Part shown: positions 37,261-37,937 of the stretch, one piece after another | Layout of the letters: the number at the start of each line of letters is the position of its first letter | Position numbering within the stretch: position 1 is the first letter of the stretch | Origin: a virus | Virus record (IMG/VR): IMGVR_UViG_3300010883_000130 | Coordinates: 1-37,937 of that record | Reading direction: 5' to 3' (one strand) | Length of the DNA stretch: 37,937 bases | The notes under the pieces: model-generated | Told to the model about the DNA's origin: nothing | Databases searched by the model: none | Seen by the model: only the letters and a program-made list of their open reading frames with translations | Made by a program: the position numbers and the translations under genes

Positions 37261-37937
37261 TCAAGCAATTTGTACTTCTACAGCCGATCCGTTTTTAAAT
37301 ATTTTAGTGAAGACACCTTCATTATTAGTATCTATTTTTTTAATATAAAGTTCTCTTTGACCAGCACCTGATGCACCAAATCTAGATCCATCTGCTGTAC
37401 CTGTATATGTAGTAGTTGCATTTGCAGTGAAGTCGTGTGTTGCTGTTGCTCCACCAGCAGAAACTGCTTCCCAAGTCATACCACCTGTATTACCTGATCT
37501 AGCAGTTAAGACATAAGCATTCGTTGGTGCATTAGAAACTTTTAAGTTTGCCTCATCAACCATATTATCTACTATTGTTGAAGCATTACCTGAACTAGTA
37601 ACTTCACCTGTTAAGTTTGCATTAGTAGTATGTGAATAATTATTTGCACTTGTAGCTATTCCTGATAATTTTGTTTGTTCAGCATCTGAAAACTCATTAG
37701 AATCTGCATTTGCTTCATAGGCAGTTTTAATCTGTGCATTAGTTTGATCTGCTGTGGCACTTGCCTCTATTGCAGCTAATTTACTTTGTTCAGCATCTGA
37801 GAATTCATTAGAATCTGCATTTGCTTCATATGCTGTTTTAATATTTGCATTTGATAATGTAGCCTGAATACCTGTTTCTGCTAGAGTTTGATTAATCCAT
37901 GCTGAACCATTCCATTTTAATAATTCTCCACTTCCTA
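37261..37937 (-). CDS. Tail fibre, C-terminal part (5' end outside window)
   Basis: An open frame runs from the right edge to TGA 37261. It begins within GELLKWNGSAWINQTLAETG and contains two copies of IKTAYEANADSNEFSDAEQ (DNA repeats about 111 bp apart at 37680-37735 and 37791-37846). This repeat is common in marine phage tail-fibre shafts. It ends with a beta domain FTANATTTYTGTADGSRFG. It precedes the adhesins in the same operon, so it may be the fibre shaft to which they attach. Confidence 0.7.
   Translation of the reverse strand, partial: GSGELLKWNGSAWINQTLAETGIQATLSNANIKTAYEANADSNEFSDAEQSKLAAIEASATADQTNAQIKTAYEANADSNEFSDAEQTKLSGIATSANNYSHTTNANLTGEVTSSGNASTIVDNMVDEANLKVSNAPTNAYVLTARSGNTGGMTWEAVSAGGATATHDFTANATTTYTGTADGSRFGASGAGQRELYIKKIDTNNEGVFTKIFKNGSAVEVQIA

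Noticed and set aside
1-37937. Insertion sequence, integrase or attachment site
   Set aside because: I found no transposase or integrase motif, no terminal inverted repeats and no tRNA-derived att site. The window gives no sign of integration.

Overview
The window looks like part of the genome of a tailed (head-tail) double-stranded DNA virus of an archaeon. The viral evidence is a complete large terminase, a terminase-small-like neighbour, a baseplate/fibre-type gene run and very dense packing of small genes with 4-nt ATGA overlaps. The archaeal evidence is an MCM helicase, a RadA recombinase, a Cas4-like nuclease, and TATA-box promoters placed about 20-25 nt upstream of start codons, so that many mRNAs should be leaderless. 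The sequence is AT-rich (roughly a third G+C by eye). The best guess for the host is a marine ammonia-oxidising archaeon (Nitrososphaerota, Nitrosopumilus-like). A marine group II euryarchaeon is the main alternative. Capsid, portal and DNA polymerase genes are not here, and both ends cut through genes, so this is an incomplete genome.

Layout. 1-3470 (+): small, mostly acidic early-type genes, each with its own promoter and T-tract terminator. 3526-6150 (-): more small genes, many Cys-rich, plus a secreted coiled-coil protein. 6239-10556 (+): an operon-like run that starts with a MoxR/CobS-like AAA+ ATPase, passes through four small Cys-rich proteins, and reaches a CobT-like VWA protein with an HExxH motif. 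10540-15025 (-): mini-peptidase, two nuclease-like proteins, RadA, MCM and a small MCM-linked protein. 15026-20381: regulatory DNA, a small-RNA candidate, a winged-helix reading frame without a normal start, a metallophosphoesterase, two more HExxH peptidases (one secreted), a Dam-type methyltransferase and RNase HI. 20417-27216 (-): two large disordered proteins and a short one, terminase, a TIM-barrel/DpdA-like candidate, zinc proteins and a Cas4-like nuclease. 27249-37937 (-): virion adhesion module with a BppU-like domain protein, a 1420-residue protein of 20-residue repeats, lectin/jelly-roll-like proteins and the 3' part of a fibre gene.

The most interesting material lies between the genes. 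Three promoters of the virus's own type face stretches with no reading frame, and all three stretches fold: an H-type pseudoknot ending in a hairpin plus T-tract (15307 to 15192, minus), an RNA closed by two stacked 9-bp helices (about 2270 to 2100, minus), and a roughly 215-nt RNA (about 4790 to 4575, minus). The first 4.9 kb also carries nine copies of an ACGCTTTTATACCCC-type motif, all in the same absolute orientation whatever the gene direction. In the middle and right part, stop codons of upstream genes are repeatedly built into the BRE/TATA elements of the next gene.
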